From an uncultured Pseudomonadota bacterium (GTDB lineage Bacteria > Pseudomonadota > Zetaproteobacteria > Mariprofundales > Mariprofundaceae), in contig CAJXLC010000004.1 of NCBI GenBank assembly GCA_913055645.1, forward strand, positions 17,119 through 81,118: DNA of 64,000 nucleotides. Reading direction: 5' to 3'. A program made the position numbers and the translations under genes. The notes under the pieces were generated by a model, which was given only the letters and a program-made list of their open reading frames with translations, searched no databases and was not told the DNA's origin. This document shows positions 34,011-44,134 of the stretch, in pieces (the stretch's first letter is position 1; each line of letters opens with the position of its first letter).

Positions 34011-35816
34011 TCAGCGAATCAAATCAATCGGGCCAATGGTGATGGGTTCGGGTGAACGAAAACGCAAACGCACACCTTTAATCTCGGCTGGCAGTTTGGA
34101 TCTAGAAATCGTTACAGCAATATCCACATCATCATCTTCACGAACAAAAACCTTATGCCACTTATACTTAGCATCCTGCACAGCCAGTTTCACATAACCA
34201 CCTTTAAAATTAAGTCTACCCACACTTGCTTTATGAATGATAATCTTTCGTAACTTCACAGCTTTATCCAAATATAAACGGATTTGACCTTTTTTATAGG
34301 CCGTAAAGAGTTCTTTACCACGATAAGACTTTAACGCTTCAAAATACACATGCTTTCCACCCTTGAATTCATGAGGTTTAGAAACATCTACATCACTACC
34401 ATCAGAGCGTGTCATTTTGTAAGCAACGCTATAAGTAATTGAGCGTGCAATATGTCTGGGTTTAGGTTTACTAATTCTCTTAGTCGGCTTAGATTTTTTA
34501 ACTGTTGCAACAGGTTTCACCTGTTTTACCACTGCTGCTTCTGCTTCTTTTTTTACGATTGGAGCAGCTTTAACTTTCGCTTCTGGCCTTACTTCTGGCC
34601 TCACTTCTGATTTTACTTCAGGCTGTTTATCATGCTTCGTAACAATCGTTTTTTGTATGGCCGGTGTGGATACCATAAGAGGTCGTTCTGCAACACTCAT
34701 AACAGAGATAAGAATCCAGCCAAGTAAGGCTAACATCAAACATGCTCCACCCCATGTAGCCACAACTTTCCATTCAACAGCGATATATTTCGCCCAGCTT
34801 GATGCAAACACATCGCTCTTTGGCAACACTGAAGACAACATGCCAAACAATTTGGAAAACTTCAAACTAACACTTCTCAGCGATGCTTTTAGTAAACCTT
34901 TGGCTATCGAAACATTTGAGTGCGTGGGAATACTTACTGATTTTTTAGATAAACCAGGAGCCACCGCCTTATCAGATAACCCTCTAGCAATAATATCAAG
35001 TTCTTGATGAACCAGCGCACAACTTGCGGGGCGGTCATCAGGATTCTTCGCCAACAAACGTAAAATAAGATCTGAAATTTCCAATGGTAAAGAACGGTTC
35101 AATTCATGTGGGGAAACTGGTGATTCACGCACCTGTTTTTCCATAATCTCAAATTCGCCACCGCCTTGCGCAGAGGCATCAAAAGGAAGTTTTCCTGTCA
35201 CCATTTGATAAAGCAAAATACCAAAAGCATACAAGTCAGTACGCTCATCAATAGGTTGGTTGAGAATCTGCTCTGGTGCCATGTAGCGAAATGAACCAAC
35301 TGTCGCGCCACTTTGCGTTAAATCATCATCACCTTTGGCAGGTTTTGCCAAGCCAAAATCCATCAGTTTTATATCGCCGTTATCGGCTAACAATACGTTG
35401 GCTGGTTTTAAATCCCTATGTACAAGGCCAATCTGATGTGCAGCTTCCAAGCCTAATAAAATCGCTTGAGCAATGCGCACCAAATCTGTAATCGCATGTT
35501 TTTTCTCAGTCCTTAAATATTCCCTTAAGTTTTTACCATGTATCATCTCCATAATCAGAGCCATATGTTCGGCATCTTCATAAAGGGATAATAATGTTAC
35601 AACATTAGGGTGCATCAACTGTGCATGCATGCGTGCTTCACGACGGAAACGCTCTTTTAAATCTTCATTTTGTAACAGGTGTGGATGCAAAACTTTAATG
35701 GCAACTTCACGATGAAGTTTCTCATCCGTTGCACGGTACACAATGCCCATACCACCAGATCCTAGTTCAGAATCTAGGATATATTGCCCCAAATGTGCCG
35801 TGCCATTTTTAATCAT
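34011..35816 (-). CDS. Membrane Ser/Thr protein kinase with periplasmic C-terminal domain
   Basis: A 601-residue PknB-type kinase. Gly loop LGSGGMGIVY, catalytic Lys41, HRDLKPANVLL (Asp135), DFG at 153-155 and the APE-like MAPEQ are intact, so it should be active. Linker 280-350, one TM helix about 352-374, then a Lys/Pro/Glu-rich spacer, then a periplasmic domain of about 150 residues at the C-terminus. That domain ends KGVRLRFRSPEPITIGPIDLI and has a beta-rich, jelly-roll look (discoidin-like; inferred). No PASTA repeats. The membrane-outside part presumably senses a cell-surface ligand. Confidence 0.9.
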   Translation of the reverse strand: MIKNGTAHLGQYILDSELGSGGMGIVYRATDEKLHREVAIKVLHPHLLQNEDLKERFRREARMHAQLMHPNVVTLLSLYEDAEHMALIMEMIHGKNLREYLRTEKKHAITDLVRIAQAILLGLEAAHQIGLVHRDLKPANVLLADNGDIKLMDFGLAKPAKGDDDLTQSGATVGSFRYMAPEQILNQPIDERTDLYAFGILLYQMVTGKLPFDASAQGGGEFEIMEKQVRESPVSPHELNRSLPLEISDLILRLLAKNPDDRPASCALVHQELDIIARGLSDKAVAPGLSKKSVSIPTHSNVSIAKGLLKASLRSVSLKFSKLFGMLSSVLPKSDVFASSWAKYIAVEWKVVATWGGACLMLALLGWILISVMSVAERPLMVSTPAIQKTIVTKHDKQPEVKSEVRPEVRPEAKVKAAPIVKKEAEAAVVKQVKPVATVKKSKPTKRISKPKPRHIARSITYSVAYKMTRSDGSDVDVSKPHEFKGGKHVYFEALKSYRGKELFTAYKKGQIRLYLDKAVKLRKIIIHKASVGRLNFKGGYVKLAVQDAKYKWHKVFVREDDDVDIAVTISRSKLPAEIKGVRLRFRSPEPITIGPIDLIR

Positions 35817-35904
35817 GCGACAATCTTAGCAGGTATAGGTACATTCACACAATCACTATAAAAAGTATTTACCCTTAAAACATATTTATTTTTAATGACT
35901 TTCA

Positions 35905-37050
35905 TCAGTCCAATCTTAGGTCACGCACACGGTCCAGAGCCTTCAAATAGTCTGGACATACTTGCTTACCCTTACCCTGTACCAATAATTTAAATGTTTC
36001 GCCCATGCCAAATGGTAACAACATACGTTTGGCATGGGTCAACGCCTGTATTGATTGAAGTGAGCCTTCTTGAGCTAAATCCCCAATGACTTGCTGCACC
36101 ATAGGGCTTTGTGCCAACCAACCACCCTGCGTGATAAAAGAACATGGTAATAAACCCTGCTTTACCCCTACGTTCGCCAAATCAGTAAAATCCACATGTG
36201 CGGTCAAATCACACTGTCCAGGGTCTACCAATACATCTTCAATCACTTGATGATTCTGATGCCCCATCAGCGTGCCTTCCATACGGTTAGGTCTATAATA
36301 CTCTTGTTGGCTATAACCATAATCCACACAAAACACAAAACCTTTATCTATCACATCTGACACAGCCTTCTGCCATGCAGGTAATGCAGGGTTGTATTCA
36401 CTGATATAATCGTTCGGCCATGCTTCTATCAACATGGGATCAATCATTGGCTTATCTGTCATCGGCTTATGTGATGTAGCCCACACCAAAACACCGTCTG
36501 ATAATTGAACACCACGTTCATAAAAATGATGATTACGCCAAATAAAGCTTCGCACAGGAAAAGCATCAGGTAGTTCATTGCACATCATAAGCACGGGTAA
36601 ATCAGTTTTTACATCTGCAAGTTCAGTATATTGCTGAACATCAAAACCTTTCTCAGCATAATGAGCTTGCTGCCGCTCACGCATCCAAGTACTGCGTTCC
36701 ACCGCAATCACTGTTGGAGGCACAATATCTTGATGCTGCAAGAATCTTAATACTTGGGTCAATAAGCGTCCTGTGCCACCACCTTGCTCCAACAATACCC
36801 AGTGCTCTGGTTTGCCCAATTGCTGCCAACCCCAAAGCATCAAATCCGCAAAACCCATCGCCAACCAAGGTCCTAAATCAGTGCCTGTAACAAAATCACC
36901 AGCCTCTCCAAACACATACTCTGACTCATAATATCCTAACTTTGGCTCATACAAAGCAGTGCGCATAAAGTCTTCAAATGATAAAAAACCATCTGATTCT
37001 CGAATATTCTCGGCAATTATTGATTGTAGTGCAGTAGAGTTGACGCTCAT
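35905..37050 (-). CDS. SAM-dependent methyltransferase, MidA/NDUFAF7-like
   Basis: A 381-residue COG1565-type protein. The N-terminal SFEDFMRTALYEPKLGYYES and EAGDFVTGTDLGPWLAMG are characteristic, followed by the SAM site LLEQGGGTGRLLTQVL and MMCNELPDAFPVRSF. In mitochondria the homologue methylates a complex I Arg; in bacteria the substrate is unknown. The ATG has a GGGGGAAG site. It stands alone. Confidence 0.9.
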   Translation of the reverse strand: MSVNSTALQSIIAENIRESDGFLSFEDFMRTALYEPKLGYYESEYVFGEAGDFVTGTDLGPWLAMGFADLMLWGWQQLGKPEHWVLLEQGGGTGRLLTQVLRFLQHQDIVPPTVIAVERSTWMRERQQAHYAEKGFDVQQYTELADVKTDLPVLMMCNELPDAFPVRSFIWRNHHFYERGVQLSDGVLVWATSHKPMTDKPMIDPMLIEAWPNDYISEYNPALPAWQKAVSDVIDKGFVFCVDYGYSQQEYYRPNRMEGTLMGHQNHQVIEDVLVDPGQCDLTAHVDFTDLANVGVKQGLLPCSFITQGGWLAQSPMVQQVIGDLAQEGSLQSIQALTHAKRMLLPFGMGETFKLLVQGKGKQVCPDYLKALDRVRDLRLD

Positions 37051-37163
37051 CTTCCCCCCGATTAACGTAGCGCCATACTATGAATGCTCTTGCGCTTTTA
37101 CCAGCATGAGATAGCATAGTTTATTGATTAAGCCCTACAGGGCATATAACGAGGAAAAAATAC

Positions 37164-37493
37164 ATGTCCGACAACATTATAAATGTGACTGATGATAGTT
37201 TTGAAAACGATGTTTTAAAGGCTTCTGGTGCTGTACTGGTTGACTTTTGGGCACCTTGGTGTGGTCCCTGCAAACAAATTGCACCTATTTTGACTGAAAT
37301 TGCTGCCGATATGGGTGATAAAATTACCATCGCAAAAGTTGATATTGATGATAACCCTAATACACCAGGGAAATATGGTGTGCGCGGTATCCCAACCTTG
37401 ATGATTTTCTCTGATGGCAATGTTCAAGGCACCAAAGTTGGCGCAGTAACCAAAGGTAAGTTGGTTGATTTTATTAACGAACATCTCGATTAA
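37164..37493 (+). CDS. trxA: Thioredoxin 1
   Basis: A 109-residue protein disulfide reductase. Active site [10 protein letters not shown], cis-Pro in GIPTLMIF, and standard length. A GAGG site precedes ATG 37164. A strong terminator follows. Confidence 0.97.
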   Translation: MSDNIINVTDDSFENDVLKASGAVLVDFWAPWCGPCKQIAPILTEIAADMGDKITIAKVDIDDNPNTPGKYGVRGIPTLMIFSDGNVQGTKVGAVTKGKLVDFINEHLD

Positions 37494-37512
37494 TATCGTG
37501 TTATGGTTCACG

Positions 37513-37542
37513 AAAAAAGCAGGGGTCTCCCCTGCTTTTTTT
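37513..37542 (+). terminator. Rho-independent terminator after trxA
   Basis: AGCAGGGG (37518-37525) and CCCCTGCT (37529-37536) around loop TCT, then a run of T to 37542. Confidence 0.93.
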
Positions 37543-37579
37543 ATGCCCCAAGTACGCCCTCATTCTGCTATGGAAAATC

Positions 37580-38077
37580 ATGCGTATTCTTGGCGTTGAC
37601 CCAGGCTCCATCAAAACAGGCGTGGGTATTTTAGATACGCAGGGCAATCATTTGTCCTATGTCTACCATACTGTTATCCAAGCTGGAAAAGGCGATTTTA
37701 GCGAACGCCTCACCAATCTGTTCCTTGGGTTAAATGACATTATTGCCGAGTTTCAACCTGATGCAGCCGCCATGGAAGATGTGTTTGTCTCAAAAAATGT
37801 CACTTCTGCACTTAAATTGGGGCAAGCACGCGGCGCACTGATTGCGGCATGTGGTCACCATAAACTACATGTGGAACCATATTCTCCAACCAAGGTAAAA
37901 CAATCACTCACAGGCTTTGGCAGAGCTGATAAAGCTCAAATGCAACATATGATAAAAATACTTCTCAAGCCTCCATTACCACTACAAGAAGATGCAGCCG
38001 ATGCGCTTGCCGTCTGCATTTGTCACGCGCATCATGCGCCCATGCAAGCATTACATACAAAAAGGAAAAAACCATGA
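37580..38077 (+). CDS. ruvC: Holliday junction resolvase RuvC
   Basis: Cuts Holliday junctions with RuvAB. 165 residues; catalytic acidic residues are seen in ILGVDPGSIKTG, AAAMEDVFVSKN and EDAADALAV. It overlaps ruvA by 4 bases (ATGA). Confidence 0.96.
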   Translation: MRILGVDPGSIKTGVGILDTQGNHLSYVYHTVIQAGKGDFSERLTNLFLGLNDIIAEFQPDAAAMEDVFVSKNVTSALKLGQARGALIAACGHHKLHVEPYSPTKVKQSLTGFGRADKAQMQHMIKILLKPPLPLQEDAADALAVCICHAHHAPMQALHTKRKKP

Positions 38078-38637
38078 TTGGCTGGTTATCAGGCAAGATT
38101 CGAGAAATTGACCCTGTAGGCATGGTGCTTATCGATGTGCAAGGTGTAGGTTATGACGTATTAGTTAGTCTACAAACCTTATGCAACCTTAAACTCGGCG
38201 ATACGACATCATTATCCATTCATACCCATGTTCGCGAAGACCAATTGGTATTATTTGGTTTTTCTGATGCTTCTGAACGCGAGACTTTTCGTAAATTGAA
38301 TAAAGTGACAGGCATCGGTGCAAAAATGGCTCTTAATTTGATGTCTGGTATGTCTTCAAGTGATTTGGCGACTGCCATTGAACAAGCCGATGATTTGGCT
38401 ATTGCACGCACACCTGGTATTGGTAAAAAAACAGCACAACGTCTTATTTTGGAGTTACAAGGCAAACTCGAAGTTGGACATGCTGATGCATCGGGATCCC
38501 ATGAACTTCACGATGTGAAATCTGCTTTGCTTAATTTGGGTTATAAAGCGCCACAAGTGGACAAAGCACTGAAATCCATCGATAGCACATCAGATTTTGA
38601 AGCATGCTTTAAAGCTGCCTTAAAAGCACTGACATGA
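38074..38637 (+). CDS. ruvA: Holliday junction branch-migration protein RuvA
   Basis: A 187-residue DNA-binding subunit. N-terminal OB domain ([14 protein letters not shown]), helix-hairpin-helix ([34 protein letters not shown]) and C-terminal RuvB-contact domain ([16 protein letters not shown]). Start is the ATG overlapping the ruvC stop; the frame is open further upstream but inside ruvC. Confidence 0.96.
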   Translation: MIGWLSGKIREIDPVGMVLIDVQGVGYDVLVSLQTLCNLKLGDTTSLSIHTHVREDQLVLFGFSDASERETFRKLNKVTGIGAKMALNLMSGMSSSDLATAIEQADDLAIARTPGIGKKTAQRLILELQGKLEVGHADASGSHELHDVKSALLNLGYKAPQVDKALKSIDSTSDFEACFKAALKALT

Positions 38638-39671
38638 CCGAGTATTCAAGCCCAGAAGAACGTATGATTACAGCTACAAATCAGGCTGAAGACTGGGATA
38701 TCGCACTGCGCCCCAAACAACTCGCTGACTATATTGGGCAAGAAAAAATTCGTGAGAATCTTAATATTTTCATCAAAGCAGCCACTGCTCGCCAAGAATC
38801 TTTGGATCATGTATTATTATATGGTCCACCAGGTTTAGGCAAAACCACGCTTGCCAATATCATTGCCCATGAAATGGATGCAACGATTCGCAGCACCTCT
38901 GGACCTGTGATTGAGCGCCCGGGTGATTTAGCTGCCATGCTGACTAACCTTGAAGAAGGTGATGTATTATTTATCGATGAAATTCACCGTTTAAGCCCAC
39001 AAGTCGAAGAAATTCTTTACCCTGCTATGGAAGATTTTCAACTGGATATTGTTATTGGACAAGGCCCTGCGGCGCGTTCTATCAAAATGGATTTACCACG
39101 TTTTACCTTGGTTGGCGCTACCACACGTGCCGGGCTACTTACCAATCCTTTAAGAGATCGTTTTGGTATTCTTCAACGTTTGGAGTTTTATTCACACGAT
39201 GAACTTACACAAATTGTCACCCGTTCTGCGCAGTTGCTCGATATCCCAAGTACATCTGAAGGCTCTTTGGAAATGGCAAAGCGCTCACGTGGCACACCGC
39301 GTATTGCCAATCGCTTATTAAGGCGCGTTCGTGATTTCGCACAAGTCGAACATCAAGGTGAAATTGATCAACACATCGCTGACAGCTCACTCACCCGTAT
39401 GGAAGTCGATCATTTGGGTTTAGACCAAATGGATCGCCGTTTATTGCTTGCCCTGATTGACCGCTACAATGGTGGTCCTGCTGGATTAGATACCCTTGCT
39501 GCATCCATTGCTGAAGAACGTGATACCATTGAAGATGTACTGGAGCCTTATTTGATGCAAGAAGGCTTGATTGCACGCACACCACGTGGTCGTGTGGCAA
39601 CACCTTTAGCATACGCCCACTTAGGAAGAACTTTACCTCATGATGATACCCCACAAGGTTCATTATTATGA
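38634..39671 (+). CDS. ruvB: Holliday junction helicase RuvB
   Basis: Hexameric AAA+ motor, 345 residues. Walker [12 protein letters not shown], Walker [10 protein letters not shown], sensor 1 [12 protein letters not shown] and Arg finger region ([14 protein letters not shown]) are intact; a winged helix is at the C-terminus. It overlaps ruvA and ybgC by 4 bases each. Confidence 0.97.
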   Translation: MTEYSSPEERMITATNQAEDWDIALRPKQLADYIGQEKIRENLNIFIKAATARQESLDHVLLYGPPGLGKTTLANIIAHEMDATIRSTSGPVIERPGDLAAMLTNLEEGDVLFIDEIHRLSPQVEEILYPAMEDFQLDIVIGQGPAARSIKMDLPRFTLVGATTRAGLLTNPLRDRFGILQRLEFYSHDELTQIVTRSAQLLDIPSTSEGSLEMAKRSRGTPRIANRLLRRVRDFAQVEHQGEIDQHIADSSLTRMEVDHLGLDQMDRRLLLALIDRYNGGPAGLDTLAASIAEERDTIEDVLEPYLMQEGLIARTPRGRVATPLAYAHLGRTLPHDDTPQGSLL

Positions 39672-40087
39672 ATTTCCCTATCCGTGTTTATTATGAAGAT
39701 ACCGATCATGGTGGTGTGGTATATTATGCCAATTATTTAAAGTTTATGGAGCGAGGACGCACTGAATTCTTGCGCAGTCATGATATCGAGCTTGATCAAC
39801 TTCAGCATGAATATGGCATCATGTTTGTCGTCACTGAAGTAAATATTCGTTATAAAGGTGCGGCGCATTTCAATGATATGCTTAATATTGAAACACTGCT
39901 CACCCAAGCCTCTGGCGCACGTATTATATTTACTCAGCACACACAAAGGACATGTAGTGGTATGCAAGACACACTGCTTACCGATGCCAATGTTCAACTT
40001 GCCTGTGTCAATCATCACGGAAAACCTTGTTTGATTCCGAAAGCATTATTATCTATTTTACAGCAACATATTCATAAAGAGACATAG
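39668..40087 (+). CDS. ybgC: Acyl-CoA thioesterase YbgC (Tol-Pal associated)
   Basis: A 139-residue hotdog-fold thioesterase; signature [26 protein letters not shown] with catalytic Asp. It is the usual first gene of tol-pal operons and is followed by tolQ after 9 bp. Confidence 0.94.
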   Translation: MNFPIRVYYEDTDHGGVVYYANYLKFMERGRTEFLRSHDIELDQLQHEYGIMFVVTEVNIRYKGAAHFNDMLNIETLLTQASGARIIFTQHTQRTCSGMQDTLLTDANVQLACVNHHGKPCLIPKALLSILQQHIHKET

Positions 40088-40096
40088 GGAGCAACT

Positions 40097-40792
40097 ATGG
40101 CAGAACAACTAAGTGTATGGGCACTGATTCTTGGTGCAGGCATTGTCGTAAAAGGTGTGCTCATTCTCCTTTTATTACTATCCATTGTCTCATGGGGCAT
40201 TATCTTCAACAAAGCACGCATTTATCGAAAGGCTCGCCAAGATGCAGCCGCATTTTCCGATGCTTTTTGGAGTGGCTCGGATATGGATACCATTCTTGCC
40301 AGTATCCCCAACCGCTATCCCAATAGCCCGCTACCCAACATTTTTCAAGCTGGCTACCGTGAATATATTCGTCAACGTGGTGATGCCAAACAAGAGACTT
40401 CTGGCAACAAAATCACTGCTGGCCATGGTCTGGAAGGCATTCGCCGCTCATTGGATGCTGCCCTTTCACGCGAAATGGAACGTCTTGCACGTCACTTGGC
40501 ATTTCTTGCCACGGTTGGCTCAACCTCACCTTTTATTGGTCTCTTTGGCACAGTATGGGGCATTCTTACAGCATTTCAGGGTATTGCAGTCTCACAAAAC
40601 ACATCACTAACAGCCGTAGCACCTGGCATTGCCGAGGCCTTGGTTGCCACAGCATTCGGATTGGTCGCCGCCATTCCTGCTGTAGTTGCATACAATAAGT
40701 TTACCTCCGACTTGAAACGCCAAGCCGCTAGCATGGAACAATTCGCTTCTGAATTTCTAAATATCATGTCACGTCATATTCGCCGAGGTTAA
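40097..40792 (+). CDS. tolQ: Tol-Pal motor protein TolQ
   Basis: Proton-driven inner-membrane channel, 231 residues, three helices. The core is clear: FIGLFGTVWGILTAFQGIAV and AVAPGIAEALVATAFGLVAAIPAVVAYN. Works with TolR and TolA to energise outer-membrane constriction. Confidence 0.96.
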   Translation: MAEQLSVWALILGAGIVVKGVLILLLLLSIVSWGIIFNKARIYRKARQDAAAFSDAFWSGSDMDTILASIPNRYPNSPLPNIFQAGYREYIRQRGDAKQETSGNKITAGHGLEGIRRSLDAALSREMERLARHLAFLATVGSTSPFIGLFGTVWGILTAFQGIAVSQNTSLTAVAPGIAEALVATAFGLVAAIPAVVAYNKFTSDLKRQAASMEQFASEFLNIMSRHIRRG

Positions 40793-40796
40793 TCGT

Positions 40797-41234
40797 ATGT
40801 GGGCAGGTCAAAGTGGCTGGGGTGGCTCCAGCAATAAATGGAACAAAGACAGTGAACCCATGGGTGAAATCAATGTTACGCCATTGGTGGATGTCATGTT
40901 GGTATTATTGATTATTTTTATGGTCGCAGCACCATTACTCACACAAGGTATCAATGTTGATTTGCCAGATGCCGATGCGCCAGCCATGCAGCAAAACATC
41001 GAGCCATTGGTGATTAGCATTCGTAAAAATGGTGATATTCATATGCAAAAGCATAAGGTGAAACTCAAACAACTGGCGGCACGCATTCAAGCTATGCGTG
41101 AAAACAACCCTAAACTGCCTGTTTTCATTCGCGGTGATGCCAAAACACAATATCAATACATTGCTCAAGTGATGAGCAACCTAGAGAATGCAGGAATCAA
41201 GAAGGTCGGACTTGTCACAGAGCCAATCCGTTAG
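40797..41234 (+). CDS. tolR: Tol-Pal motor protein TolR
   Basis: A 145-residue ExbD/TolR protein: one N-terminal TM with the motor Asp in VTPLVDVMLVLLIIFMV, then a periplasmic domain. It overlaps tolA. Confidence 0.94.
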   Translation: MWAGQSGWGGSSNKWNKDSEPMGEINVTPLVDVMLVLLIIFMVAAPLLTQGINVDLPDADAPAMQQNIEPLVISIRKNGDIHMQKHKVKLKQLAARIQAMRENNPKLPVFIRGDAKTQYQYIAQVMSNLENAGIKKVGLVTEPIR

Positions 41235-41976
41235 GAATCATCATTATAGCTCATTTAGCGGGCTGGATTTCCTGTTCGCTGTATTGGCTCATATCCTCAT
41301 TATCAGTATCATCGCTATCATCGCATGGTGGCAGAGTAATCATATCCCTACCCCACCACTCAAACGCATTGAAGTGAGCATGATTTCTGCACAAGCATTA
41401 AAAAATCTACAACACCGTGCACATAAAACCCATAAAAAGAAAGTAAAGCCGATAAAAAAAGTTCAAAAACCAAAATCCAAGAAAAAGCCTGTAATAAAGC
41501 CAAAAACCAAACCTAAGAAAAAACCTGTGCTAAAGTTAAAAGCCAAACCTAAGAAAGCGCAAACCGTGACAAAAAAGGCTAAAGTCGAACCTGACTTTGA
41601 CCCTTTCGCACCCATTGAATCAAACAGCGACAAACAAGCTAAACCACGAAGTAAACCCAAACCAGATATGGCTGATATCATGGGTAAACAGCTTTCAACG
41701 CAAGAAATTGATCGTTATATAGCCATGATGCAAGCTGCAGTGCAAGCCAAGTGGAAAGTTCCCGGTGGTATCAGCGAAAAAACACCCGATCCGCTGGTTG
41801 AAATGATTTTACAACGCAATGGTCAGCTACTTAGCGTGCGAATCTTGGAATCATCAGGTAATAGTACACTGGATCAAACCCTGATTGCCGCCATTCGAGC
41901 CGCTGCACCGTTTAACATACCAGCCAAACAGTTTGAAAGCTTTCGCAGTAACCGCATTCGCTTTCACCCATTGTAA
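41188..41976 (+). CDS. tolA: Tol-Pal tether protein TolA
   Basis: An inner-membrane protein that spans the periplasm. One TM helix (LDFLFAVLAHILIISIIAIIAWW), then a Lys/Pro-rich extended region with repeated KPK units (about 75-130), then a C-terminal TonB-like domain (IDRYIAMMQAAVQAKW... ). It is 262 residues, short relative to E. coli TolA (421) because domain II is brief and Pro/Lys-rich rather than long helical. Start is uncertain because the frame overlaps tolR; a TTG at 41212 with AAGG upstream is an alternative. It converges on bax with a 4-bp gap. Confidence 0.87.
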   Translation: MQESRRSDLSQSQSVRNHHYSSFSGLDFLFAVLAHILIISIIAIIAWWQSNHIPTPPLKRIEVSMISAQALKNLQHRAHKTHKKKVKPIKKVQKPKSKKKPVIKPKTKPKKKPVLKLKAKPKKAQTVTKKAKVEPDFDPFAPIESNSDKQAKPRSKPKPDMADIMGKQLSTQEIDRYIAMMQAAVQAKWKVPGGISEKTPDPLVEMILQRNGQLLSVRILESSGNSTLDQTLIAAIRAAAPFNIPAKQFESFRSNRIRFHPL

Positions 41977-41980
41977 TCAC

Positions 41981-42763
41981 TTATAGCGCATGAATAAGCT
42001 GCTGATTACTACGAATCATGTTTTGAATAATACGCACATAATCCATGCCACGTTCGGAATAGTCTTTTAAACCCATTGCAAGAAATTCTGCATCAAGTGG
42101 CTTGTGTTGGCGCCGCAAGGAGTGACGTAGATTACGAAACAGCTTATACGATGAGGAGGTGTTTAAATTATGTATATAAGCACGAACCGATAAGTCTACC
42201 GTTGCAAATTTCTGCACCTCATGCGTCGCTCCTACATTTCTGCGTAAAGGCACCAAACCACAACCTTTTGTAAAACACCACTGACCAAAATAATTGTTTG
42301 CTTGACGTGCAAAACGCGAGTTACCCCATGCCGATTCATTCGCAGCTTGGATCAACACCAATGCTGTTGGAATCTCATCCACACGATCCAAGATAGTCCG
42401 CCAAAAACGCCCATCCGCCTTACCCATCCATTGAACCTGATAGCGTTGCGCGATACTTTTCAAAACAGCCGCTTCAAAAGCGTTATTCTTCCGCCATGCA
42501 AGCAAACGCCCACGTTCTTGCATCACACGCCTGTTTTCTTTTTCAACAATGGGCTTCATAAATTGAAGAAACGATTTTTTTCCCCAGCGCTTGCTAACCT
42601 CATCAGAGGCAACTACAACTGACTCATCTTTTTTTGTATGCAAGTCAGTCGATAAGGCTTTTTCTTCTTTAAAAGCAGCCTTATCCTGAGTCTTCACCGT
42701 ATGTTTTGTCTCCATACAGGCTGTTAAAGAAAGAATCACGAAAAAAGAAACAACCCAGTACAC
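41981..42763 (-). CDS. Bax-like glucosaminidase lipoprotein
   Basis: A 260-residue lipoprotein (lipobox LTAC). The C-terminal about 150 residues match the mannosyl-glycoprotein endo-beta-N-acetylglucosaminidase/Bax family: IPTALVLIQAANESAWGNSRFARQANNYFGQWCF with the catalytic Glu, followed by KGCGLVPLRRN. Probably cuts peptidoglycan glycan strands. It sits at the junction of the two tol gene sets. Confidence 0.85.
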   Translation of the reverse strand: MYWVVSFFVILSLTACMETKHTVKTQDKAAFKEEKALSTDLHTKKDESVVVASDEVSKRWGKKSFLQFMKPIVEKENRRVMQERGRLLAWRKNNAFEAAVLKSIAQRYQVQWMGKADGRFWRTILDRVDEIPTALVLIQAANESAWGNSRFARQANNYFGQWCFTKGCGLVPLRRNVGATHEVQKFATVDLSVRAYIHNLNTSSSYKLFRNLRHSLRRQHKPLDAEFLAMGLKDYSERGMDYVRIIQNMIRSNQQLIHAL

Positions 42764-42767
42764 GAAT

Positions 42768-43481
42768 TTAATCTCTCAAATAAGGCAAAGGATCACTTTT
42801 ACCCAACGCTTCAAAACCTGCACGCCTAAAGATACATGAATCACAGTGCCCACAAGGCATTCCCTGCTCATCAGGGTCATAACATGAACGCGTCAAGCTA
42901 TAGTCCACACCCAATTCCAAGCCCATAGCAATAATTTCTGACTTGTTCAAACTAATCAGAGGCGCAACCACTTCCAGATCCCGCCCTTCAGAGCCTGCTT
43001 TGGTAGCCAGCAAGGCTGTTTTGGCAAACGAATTTAGAAATTCAGGGCGACAATCAGGATAACCAGAATAATCCACAATATTTGCACCAATCACAATTTT
43101 TGTTGCTCCTACTGTCTCTGCCAAACCTGCTGCTAATGAAAGAAATACAAGGTTCCGTGCAGGCACATAGGTTACAGGAATATCTCCATCATCCGCAGCA
43201 TCTTTAGGAACATCCAAATCAGTAGTCAATGCAGAACCACCAATCACACCCAAATCGACCCGAATAACACGATGATCTGTAATACCATTTACACCTGCAA
43301 TAGCAGCAGAGGCTTCAAGCTCAACACGGTGCCTTTGTCCATAATCAAAAGCCAACGTGGTACACTGCCAAGCTTTTTCACGTACTGCCCAAGCCAAAGT
43401 TGTTGCCGAATCCAATCCACCCGATAACAACACCACTGCTTTTATTGCATCATCTTTCACCGCATTCTCCACATTACACAC
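42768..43481 (-). CDS. queC: 7-cyano-7-deazaguanine synthase
   Basis: Makes preQ0 in queuosine synthesis. 237 residues; ATP-PPi loop VLLSGGLDSATT, YGQRH, and C-terminal Zn Cys motif (CYDPDEQGMPCGHCDSC). Start is GTG at 43481 with GGAG 8 bases before it; overlaps queE by 8 bp. Confidence 0.95.
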   Translation of the reverse strand: MCNVENAVKDDAIKAVVLLSGGLDSATTLAWAVREKAWQCTTLAFDYGQRHRVELEASAAIAGVNGITDHRVIRVDLGVIGGSALTTDLDVPKDAADDGDIPVTYVPARNLVFLSLAAGLAETVGATKIVIGANIVDYSGYPDCRPEFLNSFAKTALLATKAGSEGRDLEVVAPLISLNKSEIIAMGLELGVDYSLTRSCYDPDEQGMPCGHCDSCIFRRAGFEALGKSDPLPYLRD

Positions 43482-44118
43482 CTGTTTTCTCCGCCCCCCA
43501 AATAACCTTATGCATTTGCAGTTGCATACGAACAGGCAATTTATCGCGCAAAATCCAAGCGCATAAATCTTCTGGATTCAATGCACCCCAACATGGCGAT
43601 AATAAAATCGTTGCTGATGTATCTTGCAAGCGTTCATCAATCACCCGCTTTGCCCATGCATAATCAGCCTGATTGCTTAATACAAATTTAATTTCATCAT
43701 GGGCTTGTAAGTATTGTAGATTTTCCCAACGGTTACGCTTTTCTTCACTACTACCAGGCGTTTTAATATCAACAACCTTACGCACTGCAACTGGCACGGT
43801 GCTGATATCCAATGCTCCCGATGTTTCCAACTGCACAGTGATGCCCGTAGCCAATAATTTCTGCAATAAGTCGATACATGATTTTTGTGCCAAAGGCTCG
43901 CCACCTGTCACCAATACCAATGGATTATTCCATGCCGAAACCTGTGCAACCACATCATCAATCGCCATGCTTTTTCCACTATCAAAAGGAATAGCCTGCA
44001 AAGTATCACAATATGTACATCGCAAAGGGCAGCCTGCCAAACGCACAAATGTACATGGCACACCAACCAGCGTGCTTTCACCTTGAATACTCTGGTAAAT
44101 TTCGTGAATGTTAATCAT
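43474..44118 (-). CDS. queE: 7-carboxy-7-deazaguanine synthase
   Basis: Radical SAM enzyme of queuosine synthesis, 214 residues. Cluster motif CPLRCTYC (CX3CX2C) and the SAM glycine motif VTGGEPLAQ are intact. The usual IYQSIQGES start is present. It lies in the conserved cpoB-queE-queC order. Confidence 0.95.
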   Translation of the reverse strand: MINIHEIYQSIQGESTLVGVPCTFVRLAGCPLRCTYCDTLQAIPFDSGKSMAIDDVVAQVSAWNNPLVLVTGGEPLAQKSCIDLLQKLLATGITVQLETSGALDISTVPVAVRKVVDIKTPGSSEEKRNRWENLQYLQAHDEIKFVLSNQADYAWAKRVIDERLQDTSATILLSPCWGALNPEDLCAWILRDKLPVRMQLQMHKVIWGAEKTGV

Positions 44119-44134
44119 AAGTCAGGCAGAAATT

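Noticed and set aside
41188..41234. TolA/TolR overlap read as a frameshift
   Set aside because: Both frames are complete, and short overlaps are normal in tol operons; only the TolA start is uncertain.
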